DNA of 64,000 bases from Arthrobacter oryzae. GTDB taxonomy: Bacteria > Actinomycetota > Actinomycetes > Actinomycetales > Micrococcaceae. Below are positions 10,030 through 18,364 of the stretch, in pieces. The stretch lies in assembly GCF_003634095.1 (NCBI RefSeq), contig NZ_RBIR01000002.1, forward strand, positions 496,001 to 560,000, given 5' to 3'. Each line of letters opens with the position of its first letter. Positions within the stretch are counted from its first letter, which is position 1. The translations under genes were made by a program, and so were the position numbers. A model generated the notes under the pieces. That model worked only from the letters and a program-made list of their open reading frames with translations, did not search any database and was not told the DNA's origin.

Positions 10030-10428
10030 GTGCCAGACAAGGATCTTGACAGTCCGGGCGGGCGGGATATCTCGTCCCTCGACTTCGACGGCGACGGCAT
10101 CCTGCGCCTCAAATGGGCCCGGGGCGTGGTGATTGACGCCCCCAACGCCCAGCTCGCCATGGACCGGGTCAATGAATTGTGCGGGGGGCAGCCCACGCCG
10201 CTCCTGATCGACATGGCCACCACGGACTCCGTCAGCCGGGCTGCCCGGGCCGTGTTCGCCAAGCCCTGCGACGCCTCGGCCATCGCGCTCCTCGGCTCGT
10301 CCGCCGTGGACCGGGTCCTCGCCAACTTCTTCCTCGGCGTCAATTCGGCGCCGGTTCCGACCCGCTTTTTCACGAACAGCGATGAGGCTGTCCGCTGGCT
10401 GACCTCCCAGGGCCATGACAGGGCGTGA
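10030..10428 (+). CDS. STAS-like DUF7793 protein
   Basis: A ~132-residue protein resembling the actinobacterial DUF7793 group, which has an alpha/beta fold like STAS anti-sigma antagonists. Typical segments are GILRLKWARGVVIDAPNAQL, LLIDMATTDSVSRAARAVFA, ALLGSSAVDRVLANFFLGV and PTRFFTNSDEAVRWL. A phosphorylatable STAS serine cannot be identified with confidence. I chose the GTG at 10030 because AAGGA ends 6 nt upstream; the TTG at 10024 abuts it. Its 3' end overlaps the GGDEF-EAL gene by 14 nt, so the two are co-translated and probably act in one signalling path. Confidence 0.75.
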   Translation: MPDKDLDSPGGRDISSLDFDGDGILRLKWARGVVIDAPNAQLAMDRVNELCGGQPTPLLIDMATTDSVSRAARAVFAKPCDASAIALLGSSAVDRVLANFFLGVNSAPVPTRFFTNSDEAVRWLTSQGHDRA

Positions 10429-11947
10429 TGATGACCGCCGCCTCGAGGAACTCGTAGACGGCATCGTCGTCTTGTCCTCGGGTGATCTGTCCAACCGCCT
10501 GCAGGTTTCACCGGCACGGGACGGCATCGACGCCGTCACGACCGGCATCAACCTGCTCGCCGAGGAGCTCCAGAGCATGTATGAAGACCTCGAGGTCCGG
10601 GTCGCCGAGCGGACAGCTCTCCTGGAAGCGGCCAAAGCCGAGCTCCGGCGCGTCATCAACACCGATGAACTGACCGGGCTGGCCAGCCGCTCGCTGCTGC
10701 AGGAGAAAGTGGCCGAAGCCGTCGCCGCGGCCGGTGCCGACCGCCAGCCCGCGCTGATCTTGCTGGATCTCGATTCCTTCCGGCTCATCAACGACAGCCT
10801 CGGCCATGCAGCGGGGGACGCGGTCCTGCGGGAGACGGCACAGCGCCTCGGCGCGGCGGCCGGAGCCGGCCACTTGCTTGCCCGCCTCAGTGGCGATGAG
10901 TTCGCGGTGCTCATCGTGGACCGGGAACCGGACGCTGTGCTGGAGATCGCTTCCCGGCTCGGCGAATCGCTCAAGGACAGAATAGTTGCCGGCGGCGTCG
11001 CGGTCGCCCTCACGGCCGGGACCGGTGTCCGGCTGGGAGAACCCGGGCTGCGCAGCGAGGAGCTTATCCGCGATGCCGACATCGCCATGCACGAGGCCAA
11101 GAAACGCGGCCGGGACACCCTCCTGGTGTTTTCCGCGGCCATGCACGAGGCCGCCAAGCAGCGGGTCCACCTGGTGGCGGAGCTCAGGACGGCGCTGGCC
11201 ACAGATGAGCTCGAGCTGGAATATCAGCCCATTGTGGATCTGCGTTCCGGCAGGATTGCCGGCGCCGAGGCCCTGATCCGCTGGCGCCACCCCTCAATGG
11301 GCACGCTGGCGCCCGATACCTTCCTCGAGGCCGCCGACGAAGCCGGGCTCACGGTGGAAATCGGTCACTGGGTGCTGGGGAAGGCCATCGCGCAAACCGG
11401 CCGCTGGAAGTCCGGTCCCGGCCTTCCGGCGGGCTTCAGCACCCACATCAATCTCTCGCCGGCGGACCTGCACCACCTCGATCTGGCCCCCTATGTCGAG
11501 AGCCTGCTGGCCCGGCACGGCGTCGACCCCGGCGACATCTCGATCGAGATCACCGAAACCGCAATCATGCGCGGCGGCCCGGAGGTGACAGCCACCATGC
11601 AGTCCCTCAACGACCTCGGCGTCCGGATCGAAATTGATGACTTCGGCACGGGTTACTCGTCCATCAGCTATCTGCGCACCCTGCCGGCCGCGATGGCGAA
11701 GATCGACAAGTCGCTGCTGGACGGGCTGACCACGGACCGGCAGCAGGAGTCTTTCGTCGCGGCCATCCTGCAGCTGATCCATTCGGCCGGCTTGGGCGCC
11801 GTCGCCGAGGGCATCGAGGACCGGGAGCAGGCCGAGAGGTTGCAGCAGATGAATTGCGAATTCGGCCAGGGGTACTTCTTCAGCAGGCCGTTGCCGGTTG
11901 CGGACATGACGGACCTTTTGGCGCACGGGAACGGGGCCGCGGCGTGA
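10415..11947 (+). CDS. HAMP-like/GGDEF/EAL c-di-GMP turnover protein
   Basis: A 510-residue cytoplasmic protein. Residues ~10-70 form a HAMP-like and coiled-coil region (LSSGDLSNRLQV, MYEDLEVRVAERTALLEAAK) without membrane helices. The GGDEF domain (~80-240) has NTDELTGLASRSL and an RLSGDEF active site (159-163); SGDEF variants are commonly active diguanylate cyclases. The EAL domain (~250-505) has EALIRWRHP (285-287 for EAL), DDFGTGYSS (407-415) and EGIED, so phosphodiesterase activity is also expected. Which activity dominates cannot be read. It overlaps the STAS-like gene upstream and, by GTGA, the methyltransferase gene downstream. Confidence 0.92.
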   Translation: MTGRDDDRRLEELVDGIVVLSSGDLSNRLQVSPARDGIDAVTTGINLLAEELQSMYEDLEVRVAERTALLEAAKAELRRVINTDELTGLASRSLLQEKVAEAVAAAGADRQPALILLDLDSFRLINDSLGHAAGDAVLRETAQRLGAAAGAGHLLARLSGDEFAVLIVDREPDAVLEIASRLGESLKDRIVAGGVAVALTAGTGVRLGEPGLRSEELIRDADIAMHEAKKRGRDTLLVFSAAMHEAAKQRVHLVAELRTALATDELELEYQPIVDLRSGRIAGAEALIRWRHPSMGTLAPDTFLEAADEAGLTVEIGHWVLGKAIAQTGRWKSGPGLPAGFSTHINLSPADLHHLDLAPYVESLLARHGVDPGDISIEITETAIMRGGPEVTATMQSLNDLGVRIEIDDFGTGYSSISYLRTLPAAMAKIDKSLLDGLTTDRQQESFVAAILQLIHSAGLGAVAEGIEDREQAERLQQMNCEFGQGYFFSRPLPVADMTDLLAHGNGAAA

Positions 11948-12948
11948 GCGGCCCCGTTCAGGCTGGCGGACACAGCCCAGCCACGGACAACGCGCCCCCG
12001 CATGACCCGGCACCCGAGAATGCGGGCCCGCCCAACACGGCAACCCGAAACCCAGCCCCCGGCAACCCAGCACCCGGCAACGCGGCCGGTCCCGCGGGAA
12101 GGGTGGCCCGGGCGGCAGACACCCTCAGGCTGGTGGGCCGTGTCGCGGCACTGTCCCTGCACCGTCCGCGGCGGCCGGACGGCCGCTGGGATGCCTTTTG
12201 GCGAGGTGTGGCGCACGGCTCCCTGCGGGAACCGATCATCTGGGATGCCGCGCCGGGCACCGGGAATGAGGAGATCCGGCATCACCTGCAGACCATGGCC
12301 GCCCTGATGGACACGAGCCTTCCCGTGGTCGATCTCGGCTGCGGGAACGGGGCCCTCTCGGGACGCCTCGCCGGGATATTCCCCTCCGTGGTGGGCGTCG
12401 ATGTCTCGCCGGAGGCAGTGGCCGCAGCGCATGCCGCCCACGCCCGGATCCCGGATCTCAGCTTCAGGAGCCTGGATGCCACGCAGCCAGAAGCCGCGGC
12501 CGGGCTCGCCCGCGAACTGGGCGACGCCAACGTCTTTGTCCGCGGCGTATTCCACGTCCTGAGCCGCCGCCGTCAGGCACGCCTCGCGGCATCGGCCGAA
12601 GCGCTCCTCGGCGCCAGGGGCCGGATCTACTTGGTGGAGACCAATGTCCCGGGCAGCGCGCTGAGCTATCTCCGGGGTTTGGGCGCCACGGGCGAGAGGA
12701 TCCCGGGACCGCTCCGCCAGGCCATTACGACGCTGCCAAAACCGGGTCATTTCGGCGCCGCGCAGCGCGCGCGGGTGTTTCCCGCGCGGCGGTGGACACT
12801 CCTCGCGGAGGGTCCGGCCATCCTGAAAACGGTGCCGATGGAGCCCGGCGGACCGCCCGGCAGCATTCCGGCGTACTGGGCGGTCCTGGCTCCGAGGCTC
12901 CAGACTTCCGGGAATCACACCTCCGGAAAGGTATCCACCCGCTGGTAA
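11944..12948 (+). CDS. Class I SAM-dependent methyltransferase
   Basis: A 334-residue protein with a SAM-binding core: motif I is VVDLGCGNGALSGRLA, the acidic residue follows in VVGVDVSPEAV, and a later strand is GRIYLVETNVPG. The N-terminal ~75 residues are a low-complexity Asn/Pro/Ala-rich stretch (NPAPGNPAPGNAAG) that looks disordered. The substrate is unknown. The GTG start overlaps the stop of the GGDEF-EAL gene by four bases (GTGA), so it is coupled to that gene, suggesting a role in the same response. Its last 34 nt overlap the 3' end of the convergent universal stress gene. Confidence 0.75.
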   Translation: MSGPVQAGGHSPATDNAPPHDPAPENAGPPNTATRNPAPGNPAPGNAAGPAGRVARAADTLRLVGRVAALSLHRPRRPDGRWDAFWRGVAHGSLREPIIWDAAPGTGNEEIRHHLQTMAALMDTSLPVVDLGCGNGALSGRLAGIFPSVVGVDVSPEAVAAAHAAHARIPDLSFRSLDATQPEAAAGLARELGDANVFVRGVFHVLSRRRQARLAASAEALLGARGRIYLVETNVPGSALSYLRGLGATGERIPGPLRQAITTLPKPGHFGAAQRARVFPARRWTLLAEGPAILKTVPMEPGGPPGSIPAYWAVLAPRLQTSGNHTSGKVSTRW

Positions 12949-13787
12949 TCGCGCGGGACCACTACCATCGGAACGGGCAGTGCCCGCAGCACCTTGTTGG
13001 CGGTGCTGCCGATGAACAGTTTGTATTTCTCTGCCAGACGCGAGGACCCGACGATCATGATCTCGCCGTCGTCCCATTCCAAGTCATCAATTGCTTCTTC
13101 GATCGTGCGCCCGTGGGCTACCTCCACGCTGACGTGGTGTCCTTCCGGCAACCGGTGCGCGGCGGCGGCGAGGATGGTGTTGGCGTGGACGTGGGCGGCA
13201 TTGACGTTTTCGCCGCCGGCCCCCTCGGCATCCAGTTCCACCAGGGAGACCAGCCGAAGCGGCACGCCGCGGCGCTCGGCGGATTCGATCGCGACGTCGA
13301 TCGCCGCTTCCGCTCCGGCCCGCTGGCCCACGGCCAGCGTCAGGCGCGTGATCGCCTCGGTCCGGCGGTAGCCGCGCGGTGCCAGTGCCACCGGAACCGG
13401 TGCTGCGTGCAGAAGAGCGTTGGCCACGCTGCCCACGGTGTGCCGCTTGAAGAGGCCGCTGCTGGCGGCGCCGACAACGATCAGGCCGGCCCGGTACTCC
13501 AGTGCCGCATCGATGAGACCGGCCGCGAACGAGTCCGCTTGGCGTACGTGGAAGTGGGCTTCAAGGCCCTCCGGGACCAGTTCCATCCCTTGGCGTTCGG
13601 CCGTGATGACTTGCTGTTCGGCGGCGCTGACCCGGTTTCCTTCCGGATTCATGGCCGCATAGGGCGTGTGCCGGTCCACCACATAGACGAGATCGAGATG
13701 TGCTCCCTGCGCCCGGGCCATGGCCGAGGCCAGGGCAACGGCGTCCGCGCCGCGTTCGGTGGGTGTGTAGCCGACTACGTATCGCAT
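12915..13787 (-). CDS. Universal stress protein, two tandem Usp domains
   Basis: A 290-residue cytoplasmic protein with two UspA domains (~1-140 and ~145-285). The first ends with IVVGAASSGLFKRHTVGSVA, the second with MIVGSSRLAEKYKLFIGSTA; both match the G-2x-G-9x-G-S/T nucleotide-binding consensus closely enough to suggest ATP binding. Tandem Usp proteins are frequent in actinobacteria under redox or stationary stress. GAGGGG lies ~9 nt before the ATG at 13785-13787. Its 3' end overlaps the opposing methyltransferase gene, so transcripts from the two genes would be complementary there. Confidence 0.9.
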   Translation of the reverse strand: MRYVVGYTPTERGADAVALASAMARAQGAHLDLVYVVDRHTPYAAMNPEGNRVSAAEQQVITAERQGMELVPEGLEAHFHVRQADSFAAGLIDAALEYRAGLIVVGAASSGLFKRHTVGSVANALLHAAPVPVALAPRGYRRTEAITRLTLAVGQRAGAEAAIDVAIESAERRGVPLRLVSLVELDAEGAGGENVNAAHVHANTILAAAAHRLPEGHHVSVEVAHGRTIEEAIDDLEWDDGEIMIVGSSRLAEKYKLFIGSTANKVLRALPVPMVVVPRDYQRVDTFPEV

Positions 13788-13976
13788 GTATGAACCCCTC
13801 GTGGGTTTGTGGCAGCGGCCAGATGTCCCCGGGGATTCCGGGCGACGTCGGCCGGTCTGCGTTCCTGCAGTGGTAGGAACGACTCTAGTCCAGCGGACCT
13901 AAGAACGGTGGTGACTTATGGCCCTGAGCAGGACAATCTTCCGCGCCTACGCTGGGATGGTGGAGGGGAGGCCATC

Positions 13977-14783
13977 ATGAAAGCCGTCTGGAGCCGCAGA
14001 ACGATTGCATGGCCCGTTGGGGGAGTCATGACGCTAACGCTGGTTCTGGCCGCGTGCACGCCGCCGGCCCCGCAGCCTTCCCCCACCAGCCAGCCGCCGT
14101 CGCAGTCCCCGTCAACCAGCAGCCAGCCGCCGTCACAGTCCCCGTCCGCCGGTTCGACGGCGGCGCCCTCGCCGTCAGCGACCGGCGATGCTGACGAAAC
14201 GGCACCGCCGCATGCCGGTGACAAGGTGATCTCCTCCACGGTCACCCACGATTGGTCGGTCCCGGGGCCCACAACCCCGTTGCACACCAACCACCAGAAC
14301 CCTGTACCGATCGCTCCCCCGCCGGCGGCTCCGCTGCCGACGTTGTATGCGATCGGCGCCGGGCAGCACCCCGCGGACACCCCGCCCTATGACCAGCTGA
14401 GTTTCCGGTTCAATGCAGGATTCCCCAGCTACGACATCGAGGCGGTCCCCGAACTCAAGAACGACGCCAGCGGCCTGCCCATCCCGATGCCCGGCACGGG
14501 CAGCATCCTCAAGGTCACCTTCCGGGGCGCCCAGGCGCACACCGCGGACGGCAAGGCCAGCACGGTGACGAGCGCCCCGCCAACGGCGATAGGGTACACC
14601 GCCCTCACACGCTACGCGCCTGCCGGGGACTTCGAGGGCGTGCTGAGCTATGGAATCGGCGTCGGCCGTCCGATGAACCCGGCGCCGAAGACGAAAGTCC
14701 GCGTCTACGAGGTGGAGAAGATCGAGCAGGGCCAGCACTTATACGTGGTGGCCATCCAGCTCGACGCGAGCGCCTGGAAATAG
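13977..14783 (+). CDS. Lipoprotein with AMIN-like domain
   Basis: A 268-residue predicted lipoprotein. The signal peptide ends in the lipobox LVLAAC, followed by a Pro/Ser/Gln-rich spacer containing two near-identical blocks of SQPPSQSPS. The C-terminal domain (~115-265) resembles the actinobacterial AMIN-like domain: LSFRFNAGFPSYDIEAVPEL, GTGSILKVTFRGAQAHT, DFEGVLSYGIGVGRP, YVVAIQLDASAW. AMIN domains are linked to cell-wall or envelope binding; for this subgroup no function is established. TGGAGGGGAGG before the ATG at 13977 fixes the start. It converges on the polysaccharide operon, whose GH10 lipoprotein gene ends 44 nt away. Confidence 0.8.
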   Translation: MKAVWSRRTIAWPVGGVMTLTLVLAACTPPAPQPSPTSQPPSQSPSTSSQPPSQSPSAGSTAAPSPSATGDADETAPPHAGDKVISSTVTHDWSVPGPTTPLHTNHQNPVPIAPPPAAPLPTLYAIGAGQHPADTPPYDQLSFRFNAGFPSYDIEAVPELKNDASGLPIPMPGTGSILKVTFRGAQAHTADGKASTVTSAPPTAIGYTALTRYAPAGDFEGVLSYGIGVGRPMNPAPKTKVRVYEVEKIEQGQHLYVVAIQLDASAWK

Positions 14784-14827
14784 GACGCAACCCGGGGACC
14801 CGGAGCCCGGCGGGCGCGACCCGGCGG

Positions 14828-16519
14828 TCACCCGCCCAGCGCACGCCTCATCGCGTCGTATGCGGGAGTCGGCTGCCCGTCGTTGAAAATGAAGTCGTGG
14901 CCCTGCTGGAGGTTGCCGTGGTCGTCGACCCACCAGTCGTAGCGGTCGTCCACGCCCCACGTCGTGTAGGAGACGCAGGCGCTCGAGCGCAGGCAAGTGG
15001 CCAGCACCGTGGCGTACTGCTCCGCCTGCGCGCCGGTCCCCGGGTCGTCTTTGACGTCGTTCTCCGAGATGCGCACGCGGAGGCCCGCCGCTTCGAACTT
15101 GGCGAGCGTCTTGGACAGCTTTCCCGCCGGAATGGCGTCCGTGCTGAAGTCGTAGACGTGCGCCTGAAGCCCCACGCCGTAGATGTGCCCGCCCCGCGCG
15201 TTGGTGTCGAGCGCGAGCTTGAGCAGGGCGGCTTGGCGGCGCCCCGGCACGTCGGCCCCGTTTTCATTGATGAATTGTTTGACAGCGGGATCGGCCTTGT
15301 AGACCGCCTGCGACACGACCGTCGGGTAGCCGGGCCCGAAGACCCGGTACCAGACGTTCTGCTGCAGGCTGGTCCCTTGGTCGACGTCGAACGGCTCGTT
15401 CACCACGTCCCAGGAGTCCAGCTTGCCCTTGAAGTGCGTCACCACCGTGCGGATGTAGTCCAGTAGCGCGGTGGCGCTGGACTGGCGCTCCGCGGCCGTC
15501 CCGCTGGGCAGTTCCCGCATCCAGTGCGGCATTGCCTCGCTGAAGGCGATGGTGTGGCCGTGCACGATCATGCCCTTGCTCTTTGCAATGGCGATGATCG
15601 CGTCCGCCTCCTCGAAGGTGTAGACGCCCCGTTGCGGGGAGAGCGCCTGCGGCTTCATGGCGTTCTCCGGCGTGACGGAGCCGAAGTTGGACACCATCTC
15701 CCGCGCGTAGTCCGCGTCGGCGGTTAGGGGGCCGAGCGCCACGGCCGCGCCGATCCGAAAGTCCGGCCGGGTTTTGGCGGCCAGTGCCTGCAGGCCCTCG
15801 GCCGACGGGTGTACGTCGGCGACCGCAGCCCCCGACGTGCGCAAACCGGCGCTCTCCGGCGCAGCCGCCTTGAGTGATGTGACGTTGAAGGCGCCGGAAT
15901 CGCTTGATAATCCGAGCCACAGGTTCCCGGACGAGAACACCTTTCCAAGGGGCAGCGAGGCGAGCCTGTCCGCCCCGCTGGCTATCATCAGCGTGTCGCC
16001 GGACCGGCGCACCGTGAGCGGCGCTCCCGGGTCGCTCACCGTCACGCGCTCGTCGTGCACGGGGACCGGCTGCGTCACGTCGCTCTTCTGCGTGCCGTCG
16101 AAGACGGCGATCTCCAGGCCGTCGCCTTGGAGGGTGAGCCGCAGGCCCGCCGGTTCGACGCGGAACTCGTCCGCGATCACCGGGGGCCGGTCGTAAAGCG
16201 CCCAGGACGCGTCCGCAGTCACGTCGGCGAACGTTGCGCTGAGTGTGAAGTCCCCGCTTACCGCCAAGTGGGTGCCGGCCAGGTTGAGCGGCGGGTTCGG
16301 CTGGCCTCCCCCGCCGTTCTGCTGGACGATGCTCCGTGCGGTGGCGGCGACGCGCAGCACGTCGCCGTCGGCAGTCACCCCCGACGTGTGCTGCCAGTCC
16401 TGCTGGAGCAGGTCAACAACCACGTCGGGCTTCGGTGTCGGGTCGGTCGAGGAGCAGCCCGCGAGGGCGAGCAGAAGGCCGGACGCCAGCACGATCAGTC
16501 TGCGCGGGCGCCCGGCCAT
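14828..16519 (-). CDS. Divergent GH10-type glycoside hydrolase lipoprotein
   Basis: A ~563-residue exported lipoprotein: lipobox LALAGC near residue 22, a beta-rich module (~30-220) and a GH10-like barrel (~250-560). The acid/base glutamate is in WDVVNEPFD and the presumed nucleophile in RVRISENDVK, where xylanases usually have TELD. HGHTIAFSEAMPHWM replaces the canonical GHTLVWH, so the conserved W and second H are missing. YTTWGVDDRYDWW matches the C-terminal aromatic motif. Xylan may not be the substrate; cleavage of the operon's own polysaccharide is a plausible inference. The ATG at 16519 shares one base with the upstream stop (TGATG); a GTG at 16531 is the alternative start. Confidence 0.8.
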   Translation of the reverse strand: MAGRPRRLIVLASGLLLALAGCSSTDPTPKPDVVVDLLQQDWQHTSGVTADGDVLRVAATARSIVQQNGGGGQPNPPLNLAGTHLAVSGDFTLSATFADVTADASWALYDRPPVIADEFRVEPAGLRLTLQGDGLEIAVFDGTQKSDVTQPVPVHDERVTVSDPGAPLTVRRSGDTLMIASGADRLASLPLGKVFSSGNLWLGLSSDSGAFNVTSLKAAAPESAGLRTSGAAVADVHPSAEGLQALAAKTRPDFRIGAAVALGPLTADADYAREMVSNFGSVTPENAMKPQALSPQRGVYTFEEADAIIAIAKSKGMIVHGHTIAFSEAMPHWMRELPSGTAAERQSSATALLDYIRTVVTHFKGKLDSWDVVNEPFDVDQGTSLQQNVWYRVFGPGYPTVVSQAVYKADPAVKQFINENGADVPGRRQAALLKLALDTNARGGHIYGVGLQAHVYDFSTDAIPAGKLSKTLAKFEAAGLRVRISENDVKDDPGTGAQAEQYATVLATCLRSSACVSYTTWGVDDRYDWWVDDHGNLQQGHDFIFNDGQPTPAYDAMRRALGG

Positions 16520-18306
16520 CAGGGGCGCCACCAGCGGACGTCATCGAAGTACGCCTGCAGTCCCGAGTTGCCCTGGACGATGACCTGCAGGCTCGCTTTG
16601 GCGACCGCAGTTGTGCTGGGCGAGTACGTCAGGTCGACGTTGGCCACGCCGGCCGCCGCTATCCCGAGCTTGTACTGCCCCGAGATCCACTGCCCGGCGG
16701 CGTTGTACTCGTCGATGTAGAAGCCCACCTCACCGCTGGTTCGCGCCGTGACGTTCAGGTACCCGGCGATCTCATAGGTGCCGGGCGTCACCGCGATCTG
16801 CGGAGAGAACAGGTGCTTGTTCGCCGTGGTGGCCGTCATCTTGACCGAGTTTACCGGGTTGGCCGGGCTCCCGTTGTTCGCGGCGTCGGCCACGATGGTG
16901 GCAGCCGAGTCTGTCATCCAGCCCGAGCTGATGCCGGCGTCGAACGTGCCGTTGGCGACCAGGTTGGTTGGCGGCGGCGGTGTCGTCTCCGCGCCCAGCG
17001 CCAGCATCTGCACGTTGTCCACGTAGGCCGTGATGCCGGTGCCGGCCACCCAGATCTGCAGGCTCGCCGAGGCCACGCTGGTCGAGCTTGGCGTGTAGGT
17101 GAAGTTCATCGACTCCACCCACCGCGAGTTCTCCCGCTTGCGGTACTGCCCGGAGATCCACTTTCCCGCCGAGTTGTACTCGTCAACATAGAACCCGACC
17201 TCGCCGGACGAAATCGCGGCCACATTGAGGAATGACTTGAACATGTAGGTCGTCGTCGGCGACACGGGGACCGTCGGCGAGAACAGGTGACTCGTCGTGG
17301 TGCCCGAAACCAGCTTCACCGACTTGGCGTAGTCGGGGTAGCTCCCGTTGTTCGCGGCGTCCGCGGTGATCGTCGCCGGGGCGTCGGTGCGCCACCCGTC
17401 GGCGATGCCGTTGTTGAACGTCGGATTCGCGAGCTTGTTGGGAGTGCCGTTCACCAGCGCGTTGCTGATGTTGACGTTCTTGATCTGGCCGGCCGCCACC
17501 TTGGTCTGTACGTACGCGGCCAACTGGTCCAGCTCCGCCGTGCCGTACTCGTAGTCGTCCGGGACCTGGCTCGGCGCCGGCCTGATGTCGTGGAACGTGA
17601 ACACCACCCACGTCTTGTTCGCGATCGCATCGTCAACCTTTGCCTTCAAGGTGGCGACCGGGGTGGTCACCTCCTGGACGGGAACGTCGCGGAGCAGGTA
17701 ATCGCCAAGTGGCCAGATGTTGCTGCCCGTGTCGGCGAAGCCGCGCATCGAGGTGTAGTACTTGGCTATCCGGGCGACCGCCGACATGTCGTAGTCGCCG
17801 TACGGCGGGGCGAAGGCTGTGGGGTTGAAGCCGTGCGCCGTGAGTGCGGTCTTGCTGTCGGCCAGCTCGGCCTCCACCTGAGCGGCCGTCAGCTTGGTCT
17901 TCTGGCAGTCGCCTCCGGAGCTCACGAGGCACTGATGGTCGACGGTGTGCGACCCGATCTCCCAGCCATAGGTGTTCTGCAGCTGAGTGACTTGGTCCCA
18001 CGTCAAGTACGGCACATCAGTGTTGGCGCGGCAGGTGTTCGGCACTGTCGTCATGCCGACGCAGTTGGTGATGACGTAGTTGGTGCCGGTGAGCCCGTAC
18101 TTCTGCAGCGTCGGCGCAGCCTGCGTCAGGGCGCTCTGCTGGCTGTCGTCGAAGGTGAAGGACACGAGCGGAGTAGCTGTGGGGTTGTCCGCGGCGGCGT
18201 ACGCGGCCGTCGGAGACAGGAGTGCGGCGACCATGGCCCCCACCGCCAACGCGATGGTCACGAACTTGGTGCGCCCCCGCCCCACGCTGGATCTTGTTCT
18301 GGTCAT
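16519..18306 (-). CDS. Secreted NodB polysaccharide deacetylase with two carbohydrate-binding-like modules
   Basis: A 595-residue exported protein. A signal peptide ends near PTAAYA-AADN. The NodB (CE4) domain (~45-245) has SFTFDDS (catalytic and metal aspartates 53-54), HTVDH (120-124), APPYGDYD (166-173) and TFHD (237-240). The usual G after the DD pair is S. Two homologous ~145-residue beta modules follow (~291-437 and ~447-595), each with a GTFDAG/PTFNNG start, ADAANNGS, SGEVGFY(V/I)DEYN and ending in a strand with YVDNV/YFDDV, like CBM folds. It probably removes N-acetyl groups from an extracellular aminopolysaccharide. It lies 58 nt after the anchored deacetylase gene. Confidence 0.88.
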   Translation of the reverse strand: MTRTRSSVGRGRTKFVTIALAVGAMVAALLSPTAAYAAADNPTATPLVSFTFDDSQQSALTQAAPTLQKYGLTGTNYVITNCVGMTTVPNTCRANTDVPYLTWDQVTQLQNTYGWEIGSHTVDHQCLVSSGGDCQKTKLTAAQVEAELADSKTALTAHGFNPTAFAPPYGDYDMSAVARIAKYYTSMRGFADTGSNIWPLGDYLLRDVPVQEVTTPVATLKAKVDDAIANKTWVVFTFHDIRPAPSQVPDDYEYGTAELDQLAAYVQTKVAAGQIKNVNISNALVNGTPNKLANPTFNNGIADGWRTDAPATITADAANNGSYPDYAKSVKLVSGTTTSHLFSPTVPVSPTTTYMFKSFLNVAAISSGEVGFYVDEYNSAGKWISGQYRKRENSRWVESMNFTYTPSSTSVASASLQIWVAGTGITAYVDNVQMLALGAETTPPPPTNLVANGTFDAGISSGWMTDSAATIVADAANNGSPANPVNSVKMTATTANKHLFSPQIAVTPGTYEIAGYLNVTARTSGEVGFYIDEYNAAGQWISGQYKLGIAAAGVANVDLTYSPSTTAVAKASLQVIVQGNSGLQAYFDDVRWWRP

Positions 18307-18364
18307 GAGCTTCTCATTTCTTTTCGAGTGGCCAACGGCCCCGGGTTACTCCGCCGAATGGTGA

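Noticed and set aside
14828..16519. Ordinary secreted xylanase with plant-biomass genes
   Set aside because: No xylosidase, sugar transporter or other xylan gene adjoins it, key GH10 residues differ, and it is coupled to deacetylases and a synthase.
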